Shown piece by piece: positions 1 to 9,013 of a DNA stretch of 64,000 nucleotides; the stretch's first letter is position 1; each line of letters begins with the position of its first letter. The notes under the pieces are model-generated. The model was not told the DNA's origin. It ran no database searches and saw only the letters and a program-made list of their open reading frames with translations. The position numbers and the translations under genes are program-made. The stretch spans positions 62,001 through 126,000 of the forward strand of contig CABHNZ010000001.1 in NCBI GenBank assembly GCA_902167985.1. The letters run 5' to 3'. The stretch comes from Shinella sp. UYSO24. GTDB lineage: Bacteria; Pseudomonadota; Alphaproteobacteria; Rhizobiales; Rhizobiaceae.

Positions 1-41
1 TTCTCGGCCTGTGCAGCTGCACAATGCGGATGCGTCAGGCG

Positions 42-82
42 CCCAGCAAAAAAGCAAAAGCCGCAGCGGTGAGGCTGCGGCT
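42..82 (-). terminator. valS intrinsic terminator
   Basis: An 8-bp perfect inverted repeat (59-66 with 75-82, loop of 8) lies just past the valS stop. Read on the minus strand it is followed by a T-rich tract (42-58). This is a standard Rho-independent terminator for valS. Confidence 0.85.
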
Positions 83-120
83 TCCAGAATTCGGTATCAG
101 CTCAAAAGCGGGCGGCGGAA

Positions 121-3034
121 TCAGCCGGCTTCGAGAACCCGCTGCATCGCCGTCTTGAGGCTCGCAAGCTGAACTTCCAGTTCGGCGAAACGCTCGCGCT
201 CGGCGGCCACGACCTCCGGATCCGCATTGGCGACGAACTTCTCGTTGCCAAGCTTCTTGCCGATGCGCTCCATCTCCTGTTCCGTCTTGCCGACAGCCTT
301 TTCGATACGGGCCTTTTCGACGCCGAGATCGATCAGGGAACCGAGCGGCAGGCAGGCGGTCGCTTCGCCAACGATGATCTGCGCTGCACCCTTCGGTGCC
401 GCGTCTGCCGGCTCGATGCTTTCGACGCGCGCGAGGCGCTTGATGGCAGCCTCGTGACGGCGCATGCGGAAGGCCGTCACCTCATTGGCACCGACGACGA
501 TCAGCGGCGCGACAGCCGATGGCGGAACGTTCATTTCCGAACGCGCCGAGCGCAGGCCGGACACGAGGTCGATCAGCCAGTTGATCTCTTCGGCGGCATC
601 CTGATCGGCAAAGCCCGATGCCGGCCAGTCGGCATGGCACAGAAGCTCGCTGCGGCTGTCCGTATGCGCCCAGAGCTCTTCGGTCATGAAGGGCATGAAC
701 GGATGGAGCAGCTTGTAGGCCTCTTCCAGAACGTAAGCCGCGCAAGCCTGGGCTTCCGCCTTTGCCTGTTCGTCCTCGCCCATGAAGATCGGCTTCAGGA
801 GTTCCAGATACCAGTCGCAGACCTGATTCCAGACGAAGCGGTAGAGCGTGCCGGCCGCCTCGTTGAAGCGCTGCGTCTCGATCGCTTCGGTGACTTCGCG
901 GCTCGTGCGCGAAAGCTCGGTCAGTATCCAGCGGCTGACGGTGAGTGCCGCCTTTTCCGGGGCAAAGGCAGGATCGCGCTTGACGCCGTTCATTTCGGCA
1001 AAGCGCGTGGCGTTCCACAGCTTGGTGCCGAAATTGCGGTAACCGGCGATGCGGGCCGGGTCGAGCTTCACGTCGCGGCCCTGCGCTGCATGATGGCCAG
1101 CGTGAAGCGCAGCGCGTCCGCACCGTATTCGTCGATCAGATCGAGCGGATCGATGACGTTGCCCTTCGACTTCGACATCTTCTGGCCGTTCTTGTCGCGA
1201 ACCAGCGCGTGAACATAGACCGTGTGGAACGGCTCAACCGCCTCACCCTTTTCGTCCTTCATGAAATGAAGGCTCATCATTATCATGCGGGCAACCCAGA
1301 AGAAGATGATGTCGAAACCGGTGACGAGGACGCTGGTCGGATAGTAGCGCGACAGTTCCGGCGTCTTGTCCGGCCAGCCGAGCGTCGAGAAGGGCCAGAG
1401 AGCCGACGAGAACCAGGTGTCGAGAACGTCTTCGTCGCGGGTGAGGATTTCGCCCGGCTGGAAGTTTTCAAGCTTCTCCTCGACCCAGGCCTTCCACGGG
1501 CCTTCATGGGCGATGTAGTGCTGGATTGCCGCTTCGAGCGCCTCTTCCTCGGTCTTCTCGACGAAGCACTGGCCATCCGGGCCGTACCAGGCCGGGATCT
1601 GATGGCCCCACCAGAGCTGGCGCGAAATGCACCAGGGCTCGATGTTTTCCATCCAGTCGAAGTAGGTCTTTTCCCAGTTCTTCGGAACGAAGTTGGTGCG
1701 GCCTTCGCGAACGGATGCGATCGCCGGCTCGGCCAGCGTCTTTGCATCGGCGAACCACTGGTCGGTCAGCATCGGCTCAATGACGACGCCGGAGCGATCG
1801 CCGAAGGGCTGCATGATCTTCTTGTTCTCGACATAAGGAATGTCGTTGCCTTCGGCATCCTTGATCGTAACCGCGAGACCCTCGGCGTTGATCGCTCGAT
1901 GATCTTCTTGCGGGCGGCCATGCGGTCGAGGCCGCGATATTCTTCCGGAACGAGATTGATCTCGTCGACGTCATTTTCGCTCGGCAGCTTGCCGGACCGG
2001 GTGATCTCGGCAGCCTGCGCGGCGCAGACGGCATAGGGCTCGCCGTCGTCACGCATGGAGGCGGTGACACCCATCAGGCGATAGAGCGGGATCTTGTTGC
2101 GCTTGGCGACCTGATAGTCGTTGAAGTCATGCGCGCCGGTGATCTTGACCGCGCCCGAACCGAAATCCGGTTCCGGATATTCGTCAGAGATGATCGGGAT
2201 CAGGCGACGGTGTTCCTTCGGGCCGACCGGGATCTCGCAGAGCTTGCCGACGATCGGCGCATAGCGCTCGTCCGACGGGTGAACGGCAACCGCGCCGTCG
2301 CCCAGCATGGTTTCAGGCCGCGTCGTCGCAATCGAGATATAGTCGCGCTCTTCAGAGAAGACGACGTTACCGTCGGCATCCTTCTCGACATAGGTATAGG
2401 TCTCGCCGCCGGCCAGCGGATACTTGAAGTGCCACATATGGCCTTCAACTTCCTTGCTCTCGACTTCGAGGTCGGAGATCGCCGTTTCGAATTTGGGGTC
2501 CCAGTTGACCAGGCGCTTGCCGCGATAGATCAGGCCCTGCTTGTAGAGCGTGACGAAGACTTCGAGGACGGCCTTGGAAAGCCCCTCATCCATGGTGAAG
2601 CGTTCGCGCGACCAGTCGCAGGAGGCGCCGAGGCGCTTCAACTGGTTGAAGATCAGGCCGCCCGATTCGTTCTTCCACTCCCAGACGCGCTCGACAAAGG
2701 CTTCGCGGCCCATTTCGCGGCGACCCGGCTGCTGCCGTTCCATCAGCTGGCGCTCGACAACCATCTGCGTGGCGATGCCGGCATGGTCCATGCCCGGCTG
2801 CCACAGAACGTCCTTGCCGCGCATGCGTTCGAAGCGGACCATGATGTCCTGCAACGTGTTGTTGAGCGCATGGCCCATATGCAGCGAACCGGTGACGTTC
2901 GGCGGCGGGATCACGATCGTGAAGCTCTCGGCACCCGGCTTGGCATTGGCGCCGGCGCGGAAAGCATCGGCCTCATCCCAGGCGGAGGCGATTTTCGGTT
3001 CGACGGCTGCGGAATCGTAGGTCTTTTCGAGCAT
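121..3034 (-). CDS. valS: Valine--tRNA ligase (ValRS), broken by two single-base deletions
   Basis: Charges tRNA-Val with valine in the cytoplasm and edits mischarged threonine; essential. The class I signatures are both present: HMGH in the first quarter ([15 protein letters not shown]) and KMSKS ([14 protein letters not shown]). A C-terminal coiled coil typical of ValRS closes the protein. I start it at the ATG giving MLEKTYDSA, since upstream residues do not look coding. The frame breaks near 1894 (IIER then INAEGLAV needs one base restored) and near 1090 (LAIM then [11 protein letters not shown] needs one base restored). All three pieces are otherwise conserved and contiguous, so this is most likely one intact gene with sequence errors. 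It lies downstream of popZ on the same strand, but popZ has its own terminator between them. Confidence 0.93.
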
Positions 3035-3113
3035 TTCCTGACCCGGTCTTGTTCTTTGATAAAGGGGAAGCGTATTCAAGCGGTGTAAATAGGATGGGGT
3101 GCGGCTAGTCAAT

Positions 3114-3143
3114 AAAAAAGGCCGCCCCGTCGCCGGAGCGGCC
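3114..3143 (-). terminator. popZ intrinsic terminator
   Basis: A 10-bp GC-rich stem (3120-3129 with 3134-3143, one G-U pair, 4-nt loop) is followed on the minus strand by a run of T (3114-3119). It sits directly after the popZ stop and separates popZ from valS. Confidence 0.85.
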
Positions 3144-3166
3144 CTGATCGGGTTGCTGCAGGCGAT

Positions 3167-4207
3167 TTAACGGCGCGCGCCGCGGGCCACGCGCTCGATT
3201 TCCTCGCGCACGAGACGTTCGACCAGCGTCGGCAGATTGTCGTCCAGCCATTCCTGAAGCATAGGGCGCAGCATTTCCTGCGCCATTTCTTCCACCGAAC
3301 GGCGTTCCAGACCATCGAAAACGGCAGCAAGCTCGTTGAAGGATTTTGCCACCTGGGCGCCTGCCGTTTCCGACAGGAGCGAGGCGGCCGCATCCTCGAT
3401 GCGCGCGGGCAGCGCTTCGACAGCAGAAGCCGGTGCGGATACAGGAGCGACGCTCGGGGCCGGCGTCAGCTCAACCGGCGAAAGTGAAGCGGTCTGCACG
3501 GCAGCGACGACGGGCGGCACTTCATAAGAAGGAGCGGCGGACCGGGCGGCCGGGGCCTCCGAGACAGGCGGCCGGACTGCAGGAATATCGGCGAGTTCCG
3601 GTGCAAGTTCCACAACAGGCGCAGGCGCCATCGGTGCGGGCGCAACCGGTGCAGACGAGACGGAAGGCCGTGAAATCGAAGCGAAATCCGGCATGGAGGA
3701 ACGGACCGGCGCCGGCTCAGGCGCCTTGCCGAAAGCGGCTTCGACTGGTGCAGAGACCGCGGAAGGAGAAATCGTGCCACGCAGTTCCGTGACGGTTGCG
3801 AGCTGCGGCTGGCGGTCATCGCCCGGACGGCCTTCCGGCGTCTTGGAGGACGCGTGCTCCATCTGGCGAGCGGATGCGGCGCGCACGCGCGCGGCAACAT
3901 CGGCGAGCGACAGGCTGCGCTCCTGAACCGGAGCCGGTTCCATGGCGCTCAGATCGGCCGAACGAAGCTCGGGCGCCGGGCTGGCCGGGCTGTAGGACGG
4001 CTGACCGCGGTCATTGGCCGCCAGATCCGGCGCAAAGCCGGCATCGCCTTCGTCGTCCAGCACGATCTCGTCATCGGCCTCGAACTGGTTGGAGAATTGT
4101 GCGTCGCGGCCAGCCTCACCGTTCGTCTCATTGCTCTCGATGATCCGACGGATCGAGGCCAGGATCTCTTCCATTGAGGGTTCACGCGCTACATTTGGCT
4201 GAGCCAT
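3167..4207 (-). CDS. popZ: PopZ-like polar organizing protein (DUF2497)
   Basis: Predicted cell-pole scaffold that, in alphaproteobacteria, gathers chromosome-partition and polarity proteins. The 346-aa protein has the family layout: a short conserved N-terminal helix (REPSMEEILASIRRIIE, about residues 8-24), a long Pro/Ala/acidic low-complexity linker, and a conserved C-terminal oligomerisation block from about residue 300 (MAQEMLRPMLQEWLDDNLP then LVERLVREEIERVARG). The reading frame is intact. The ATG is preceded by a GGGGA ribosome binding site. It sits between pcm and valS as in related genomes, although a tolC gene I would expect between pcm and popZ is not here. Confidence 0.9.
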   Translation of the reverse strand: MAQPNVAREPSMEEILASIRRIIESNETNGEAGRDAQFSNQFEADDEIVLDDEGDAGFAPDLAANDRGQPSYSPASPAPELRSADLSAMEPAPVQERSLSLADVAARVRAASARQMEHASSKTPEGRPGDDRQPQLATVTELRGTISPSAVSAPVEAAFGKAPEPAPVRSSMPDFASISRPSVSSAPVAPAPMAPAPVVELAPELADIPAVRPPVSEAPAARSAAPSYEVPPVVAAVQTASLSPVELTPAPSVAPVSAPASAVEALPARIEDAAASLLSETAGAQVAKSFNELAAVFDGLERRSVEEMAQEMLRPMLQEWLDDNLPTLVERLVREEIERVARGARR

Positions 4208-4390
4208 TTCATTCCCCGCTTTGACCGGCCCCGCTTTTGACCGGCGCTTGATCGGCGACAGAAATGCCGGCCGAATTCATGTTCATTTTACGAAGCTTGG
4301 GGCCGGAGAAACAATCGCAACGCTCCGGGTGATTCGTTGAATACACAGATTTGTTGCGAAAGTGAATCCCGCGGCGCATGAGGCGCCGAC

Positions 4391-4412
4391 GAAAAAGGGG
4401 CCGACAGGCCCC
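4391..4412 (-). terminator. pcm intrinsic terminator
   Basis: A 6-bp GC stem (GGGGCC/GGCCCC, 4397-4412) is followed on the minus strand by five T residues. It lies 30 nt past the pcm stop. The rest of 4208-4444 (between popZ and pcm) holds no gene that I can see. Confidence 0.8.
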
Positions 4413-4444
4413 CTCAAAAACATCCATAACGGATTGTTTCTCCG

Positions 4445-5095
4445 TCAGAAAACGAATTCCTTGACCTTGCGGAAGCCCGGCAGCGGACAGATCGAGGCAT
4501 TGAAGTGCAGGCCTTGGGAAAGAACGGCCTTTTCGAGCACCGTCACCGTTGCACGCGCCGAATTCCCATAACCGACGACCGCGACGAGCCGGCCACCTTC
4601 GGCCAATTGCGTCGTCAGGGCATCCGGCAGTTCTTCGATCGCACCATCCAGGAAGATAACATCATAAGGCGCTTTGGCGGCGTGACCTGCTTCCAGATCT
4701 CCCGTTACAACGGCGGCGTTTGCTGCCCCGAGCGCGGCCAGATTGGCGGAAGCCTGGCCGGCAAGAGCGGCATCGCTTTCGACCGCGACGACCGACGCTG
4801 CAAGCTTCGTCAGAAGCGCCGTTACATAGCCGGTGCCCGCACCGATTTCGAGAACCTTGTCGGTTTTCCGGATCGCTGCAAGCTGCAAAAGCTTGGCAAG
4901 CGGCGATGCCGCCATCAGGTAGCGGCCGGGCGCAACCTCGATATCCGTGTCACGATAGGCGAGCGACTTCGACTTTTCCGGCACGAAGGCTTCACGCGGC
5001 ACATCGATAAAGGCCTGAAGCACAGAATGGGACGTCACGTCCGTCGTGCGGATCTGGCTTTCCACCATCGTGATCCGCAATGCCTCGAAATTCAT
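4445..5095 (-). CDS. pcm: Protein-L-isoaspartate O-methyltransferase
   Basis: SAM-dependent repair enzyme that methylates isoaspartyl residues of damaged proteins. The 216-aa protein has the SAM motif I VLEIGAGTGYVTALL near residue 80, the acidic motif VVAVESD, and a post-I region DVIFLDGAIEELP. I chose the ATG that gives MNFEALRITMVESQIRT because it has a GGAGG ribosome binding site six bases upstream; the longer ORF start lacks one. In rhizobia this gene is usually followed by tolC; here a terminator and popZ follow instead. Confidence 0.9.
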   Translation of the reverse strand: MNFEALRITMVESQIRTTDVTSHSVLQAFIDVPREAFVPEKSKSLAYRDTDIEVAPGRYLMAASPLAKLLQLAAIRKTDKVLEIGAGTGYVTALLTKLAASVVAVESDAALAGQASANLAALGAANAAVVTGDLEAGHAAKAPYDVIFLDGAIEELPDALTTQLAEGGRLVAVVGYGNSARATVTVLEKAVLSQGLHFNASICPLPGFRKVKEFVF

Positions 5096-5308
5096 CCTTG
5101 CCTCCAGCTCATGAAAAACGTCCGGACATGAAAACGGTCCGGCGGACGACACAAGTACCGTCCGGCCAGACCGTGTTACTGCGCGCGTGCGCGGCTTTCA
5201 AGAGAACTGTTGCCATCATTGCGTCAGAATGTCGCTCAGGCGAAGGTGCCGCCATCAATTCTGCGCAAGCATTCACGCCGCCCTCTCCTGCGGCGCCGGA
5301 TTATTGCG

Positions 5309-5506
5309 TCAATGAAACACCACCGGGTTGGTTTCAACCTTACGCGCCGTGACGCCATCATGGCTGTATGACCGGCGCAGGCTGTGGGACTTATCAAAGG
5401 CCGATTGTTCGGCAAGCGTCAAAGGAAAAGCGCCATCGGCAAATGTGCCGGTCGCCTCAAATTCCTCGACAGGGCTGCGCAGCGCGATCAGGATCTTGTT
5501 GAGCAT
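5309..5506 (-). CDS. Conserved small protein, function unknown (65 aa)
   Basis: A 65-aa soluble protein starting MLNKILIALRSPVEEFE. I do not recognise a named domain. It is supported by a strong ribosome binding site (GAGGAG, about six bases before ATG) and by coding-like base use. There is no signal peptide or membrane segment. It reads in the same direction as pcm but is separated from it by about 210 bases that hold nothing obvious. An A/T palindrome lies about 70 bases upstream of its start. Confidence 0.6.
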   Translation of the reverse strand: MLNKILIALRSPVEEFEATGTFADGAFPLTLAEQSAFDKSHSLRRSYSHDGVTARKVETNPVVFH

Positions 5507-5572
5507 GTGTTTCTCCTCTTTGCTTGCGTAAAAGTCGGCTCCCCCGATTTCGTTCCGCAGGCTAGGATCGAT

Positions 5573-5592
5573 ATGGTTAAAAAATTAACCAT
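5573..5592. repeat. Perfect A/T palindrome
   Basis: An 8-bp perfect inverted repeat ATGGTTAA/TTAACCAT around four A residues. It sits upstream of the 65-aa ORF (5506) and is a candidate protein-binding site. The TTAA spacing is four bases, so it is not the seven-base CtrA box. Confidence 0.5.
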
Positions 5593-5758
5593 GATCCGTA
5601 ACCAGCGCAGTCACCCCACTCACTTTACCCACCTCCCCCAACTCCCCATCAAAAACACATTGTGCAAAGAAAAAATGACGACCGATGGACGAAGCCTCTT
5701 GCACGCTCCGTAGATTCGTTCTAACGCCCGGCACCACTCGCTTTTTAAAGCATCGGAT

Positions 5759-5831
5759 GGCCTCGTGGCGGAGTGGTGACGCAGAGGACTGCAAATCCTT
5801 GTACCCCGGTTCAATTCCGGCGAGGCCTCCA
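5759..5831 (+). tRNA. tRNA-Cys (GCA)
   Basis: The cloverleaf has a 7-bp acceptor stem GGCCTCG/CGAGGCC, anticodon GCA at 5791-5793 within GACTGCAAATC, a T-arm with GGTTCAATTCC, the U73 discriminator expected for Cys, and an encoded CCA end. Confidence 0.95.
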
Positions 5832-5986
5832 TCCGCTTCTAACTTCTTGAAAAAGCAATTGAATACACACCCGGACATCTCGGGTGTGGCAGCTTTTTCG
5901 CTCGCCGTCCCGCCCTACCGGAACCGGTGTGGCAATCGGCAGAGCCGTCGCCCTGATCACGAATATCCGCTCGCAGGCGATGCCCG

Positions 5987-6136
5987 TCAGCCGCCTTGTT
6001 TGCCGCGCGGCTTCTGGGTCAGCGCACGCAGTTGCTGCATGGCAATGAGATAGCCGCGCTCATCCCCACGATCGTGAAGACGCTGCGCCTGCCATTTCAG
6101 GAACGCCATCTGGACTGTATGGACAAGCTTCTTCAT
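5987..6136 (-). CDS. Small basic protein, function unknown (49 aa)
   Basis: A 49-aa ORF starting MKKLVHTVQMAFLKWQAQRL and ending in a basic tail (QKPRGKQGG). A GGAGAGG ribosome binding site lies about five bases before the ATG. The sequence predicts one amphipathic helix rich in Gln, Arg and Leu with no membrane segment. I do not recognise a family. It is convergent with tRNA-Cys. The clean start, stop and ribosome binding site make it a credible small gene. Confidence 0.55.
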   Translation of the reverse strand: MKKLVHTVQMAFLKWQAQRLHDRGDERGYLIAMQQLRALTQKPRGKQGG

Positions 6137-6390
6137 CGCCCTCTCCGCCTATTGTCATGCACGGGCATGCGCCGCCTCTCGATGACGCCGATGGGGAGGC
6201 TTCGCAACGGCTATCGTGTTTCCCAACATTTCGTTTTGCTGCCGAGCGCGCAGGCATGGGCGCGCGTTACGTCACGCCGCGCGGCTGCGTAGTTTCCTCA
6301 ATTGTGGCGGTGCCTCGCCGGGCATAAGCTCGAAACTGCTTATTTAGGAGTGGGTCCGGCCCGGAGAAGGCCGGTCCGGGAGGATCACAG

Positions 6391-6699
6391 ATGCCAGTCG
6401 AAATCGTCATCAGCGCCGGGCTTGCCATCGGCACCACTCTTCTCTTTCGCGAAATTGCCGAGAGGATCGCGACATTCCGCGAGAACCTTGCCAGCATCCG
6501 GCGCGCTATTCGGAATAGTGGACGCACGGCACGCGGCATTCTTTTCCTCGCGATTCGCACCGGAGCCATGCGGGATGCCCCATCGTCAACGATCGGCCGG
6601 CGAACTGAACGGCTGCCTCATTGCGCCCGCCGTTACCGTTCTGCTCCGATCTGGAGCAGAACCTGTGGGTATTTACCCGCCATTTACCATGTCCCGTAA
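6391..6699 (+). CDS. Possible small membrane-anchored protein
   Basis: The ORF begins MPVEIVISAGLAIGTTLLFR, a hydrophobic segment, then a basic helix up to about residue 55. The remainder loses coding character, so the true protein may be shorter, or a base may be missing after about 6540. A GGGAGG ribosome binding site lies eight bases upstream. No family is recognised. Confidence 0.35.
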   Translation: MPVEIVISAGLAIGTTLLFREIAERIATFRENLASIRRAIRNSGRTARGILFLAIRTGAMRDAPSSTIGRRTERLPHCARRYRSAPIWSRTCGYLPAIYHVP

Positions 6700-6865
6700 G
6701 GTCTCTGGAACCATTACCTGTCCCGAGGATGATGGACGGGTCGCAGGATTCCCCTCTGGATACCCAGCCTGCGGCCGGAGGGCCGGCGTGGCGGATCACG
6801 CGCGAGAAGCGTGCGCCGGCCTCCTGTTCTGATCGACACGACTATCCATGAGAAAAGGAGGATCG

Positions 6866-6952
6866 GTGGGACACTGGATCACCATCCTGGCCGCCATTGC
6901 CTCGATCGGCGCGATCGCGCTTGTCGCCTGGCAATTCATTGGCCAATTCTGA
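6866..6952 (+). CDS. Single-helix membrane peptide (28 aa)
   Basis: A GTG-started 28-aa ORF preceded by a near-perfect AAAGGAGG ribosome binding site (6854-6861). The product is almost entirely one hydrophobic helix (GHWITILAAIASIGAIALVA) ending WQFIGQF. An in-frame ATG at 6848 would add six residues but would put the ribosome binding site inside the gene. A small hairpin (6993-7014) follows. Function unknown; it is one of three such ORFs between the two tRNA genes. Confidence 0.5.
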   Translation: MGHWITILAAIASIGAIALVAWQFIGQF

Positions 6953-7211
6953 AGCACCTCAGACCAATACACCAAGTCACAGCGGCGCACCGATAGCCCA
7001 TTGGCAAGTGGGCTATAAGGTCAATCGTCAGGCCACAGCGCCCAGCCCCTTGCAGGGCAAACGGAAAGCCGCAGCTTCGCCACAACCGGTAACAACTGCT
7101 TAACGCTACTTCTTGGGTCGTCCGTTAAGGAATTGGCAATAGAAGGACTGAGACGGCGATGTTGCCGTTTTATCCTTATCAGAAGGATCGCCATGACGGC
7201 GATGTTCAAGC

Positions 7212-7310
7212 ATGAAGCTATCCGTTTCGGAAACCGTATTGGCGCTTGCCACCGCTGCATCCCTGTTCAGCCTCTTTTACGTCGGGACGATGTTCATCCA
7301 GCTGTTCTGA
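7212..7310 (+). CDS. Single-helix membrane peptide (32 aa)
   Basis: A 32-aa ORF starting MKLSVSETVLALATAASLFS and ending in VGTMFIQLF. It predicts one membrane helix. The ribosome binding site next to this ATG is weak; an AAGGA lies 25 bases upstream, next to another ATG in a different frame, so the true start or frame is uncertain. Function unknown. Confidence 0.4.
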   Translation: MKLSVSETVLALATAASLFSLFYVGTMFIQLF

Positions 7311-7681
7311 CCGAGCTTCCAGCCTTTTTGGCCGATGGCGCGGCTACCGATCACGCATGGCAGATGATCTGTGCGTGATCCTTAGCGACCGCGTGTCCAC
7401 ATGCATCGATGTTGCTTTATCGACATGCGGAAAGCAGAGGCCATTCATCAGCACAGACAGTGTCGATCTCCGCACCCGATGCCGGCCGTCTGACGCCGCA
7501 TGATCGCGGGGGCCTCTCTGCACTGGTCCGAAGCACATCGCCGTGATAGGCTTTCGCTGTCACCCGGCTGGAGGAGCCGTGCGGCACGGTCGCCATATCG
7601 GCCGGAGGAGACCTATAACGGCATGCAAAAGCGTGCGACCGGCAAGATGCTTGCCGGGCATCGCGGGCGGAGGAGGCCGGC

Positions 7682-7786
7682 ATGCGTTATCTTGATTTTA
7701 TCATGACCATCAATCCGTTCGTCATCGGCATCCTTGCGCTCGTCATCGCCTGCGGCGTTTACGATCATTGGATGCAGCCCAAATAG
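7682..7786 (+). CDS. Single-helix membrane peptide (34 aa)
   Basis: A 34-aa ORF starting MRYLDFIMTINPFVIGILAL and ending DHWMQPK. It has one hydrophobic helix and a GGAGGAGG ribosome binding site six to twelve bases upstream. An overlapping short basic ORF (ATG at 7623, own GGAGGAG) ends inside it at 7706 and could act as a leader. Function unknown. Confidence 0.5.
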   Translation: MRYLDFIMTINPFVIGILALVIACGVYDHWMQPK

Positions 7787-7919
7787 GGCGCGACGGCACT
7801 ACCGGCCCAGTCAACGCAATCGCGACGGCAACCTGTCCGGTCCCGGCTTTCGAACCATCGTGCGGATCGAGGCATTGCTTGTGGCTGGCGATTGGCTGGC
7901 GATTGGTCGCGCGCGGCGA

Positions 7920-8219
7920 TCACTTGCCGCCGTCCGCTCGCGTGTCTCTTGCCCGCTTACGCCGGCCCCACCAGACTTCCAGCCTGCGCCTGCGTCGCCT
8001 GACGAAAGAAAGATCGTGCGAGAGCACGACCACGCCGACCGGAATCATCCAGTAACCGAGAATCGGAAGGAAGCCCAAAGCGCCTCCGACGATAAAAACA
8101 GAGCCCAATGACACCCGCCCGACCCGTGAGCGCGGCAACGGCACAGAAAAATTCCACACGATGAGCCGGCCCGTTTTTGGGTCGATACCGAATTTTCGTG
8201 ACGCGTTTTCCTGCGACAA
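7920..8219 (-). CDS. PGPGW-type small membrane protein
   Basis: A 99-aa protein with a hydrophobic stretch (GSVFIVGGALGFLPILGYWM) followed by VGVVVLSHDLSFVRRRRRRLEVWW. This matches the small rhizobial transmembrane proteins annotated as PGPGW or Trp-rich. I start it at TTG (8217-8219) because GAGGAG lies about seven bases upstream; the longer ORF runs back into non-coding sequence. Arginines flanking the helix predict a cytoplasmic C-terminus. Role unknown. Confidence 0.65.
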   Translation of the reverse strand: MSQENASRKFGIDPKTGRLIVWNFSVPLPRSRVGRVSLGSVFIVGGALGFLPILGYWMIPVGVVVLSHDLSFVRRRRRRLEVWWGRRKRARDTRADGGK

Positions 8220-8409
8220 GCCCTGCTCCTCATGGGTTTCGCGCCGGTCAGGCGCTACAGTTTCATGACGGCCAGATGGGGCGCGCCTGGGGATAAAACA
8301 ATGAAGACTGATTTTTTTTGAAAAAACCGCTTGGCAAAATCGAAAAGCCCCAGTATTACCCCGCCAACGCCGCAGCAAGCGGCGCCAGAGCCGAGAAAAA
8401 CGGCACTGT

Positions 8410-8483
8410 TCCCTGGTAGCTCAGCGGTAGAGCATTCGACTGTTAATCGACAGGTCGCCGGTTCGAATCGGCCCGGGGAGCCA
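8410..8483 (+). tRNA. tRNA-Asn (GTT)
   Basis: Acceptor stem TCCCTGG/CCGGGGA (one G-U pair), D-arm AGCTCAGCGGTAGAGC, anticodon GTT at 8442-8444, T-arm GGTTCGAATC, discriminator G and encoded CCA. Confidence 0.95.
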
Positions 8484-8731
8484 TTTTTATCTCTTTGATA
8501 AATCTGGTTAAATACCGCTACATACGGATCTTGGATCCGCATAAAACTCCCCTTTTCTTCACCATATCATAGCGATGCTTTTCCCTTGCGAAAAGGCCTT
8601 CCAAAGGCTCTTGGCCGGGCGAAACGGGCGCAGCTAATCTCTGTTGATTCGGTGCATCTCTGCCCCACCCGCATAATTGCCCCGTCCCTCTGTCGCGACC
8701 GTCCCGTCGCCAGACGTGGCCCAGACGAAGG

Positions 8732-8986
8732 ATGTCCGCCGTGAATGCCCCCTGGAACAAACCCGTCATCGTCATGCTCGGCGAACCTCCGCAGGAAACA
8801 GCGATTTCCTCGCCACAGGCAGCCGCCTGGGCGATGATCGAAGACTGGCCGGTGGAGGACGGGACCGAACTCGATCGCGCACTTGCGATTCTTGCTGCCG
8901 TCGATGCGGGCAAGAAGAGTGCCGAAGATGCAAGACGCGCCGTCGTCAGCGCCGCACGCGAAGCAGGCATTCTCGTCAGCGCATGA
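8732..8986 (+). CDS. DUF982 domain protein
   Basis: An 84-aa soluble protein of the DUF982 family found mainly in Rhizobiales. Family features are WNKPVIVMLGEPP near the start, an EDWPVEDGTELDRAL block, and the C-terminal pattern SAEDARRAVVSAAREAGILV. The AAGG before the ATG is very close, so a start a few codons downstream is possible. Function of the family is unknown. A second copy lies at 9657-9899. Confidence 0.8.
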   Translation: MSAVNAPWNKPVIVMLGEPPQETAISSPQAAAWAMIEDWPVEDGTELDRALAILAAVDAGKKSAEDARRAVVSAAREAGILVSA

Positions 8987-9013
8987 TCCGAATTGCCTTT
9001 GGGCGGTCCGTTT

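Noticed and set aside
5573..5592. CtrA binding site
   Set aside because: The TTAA half-sites are four bases apart, not seven.
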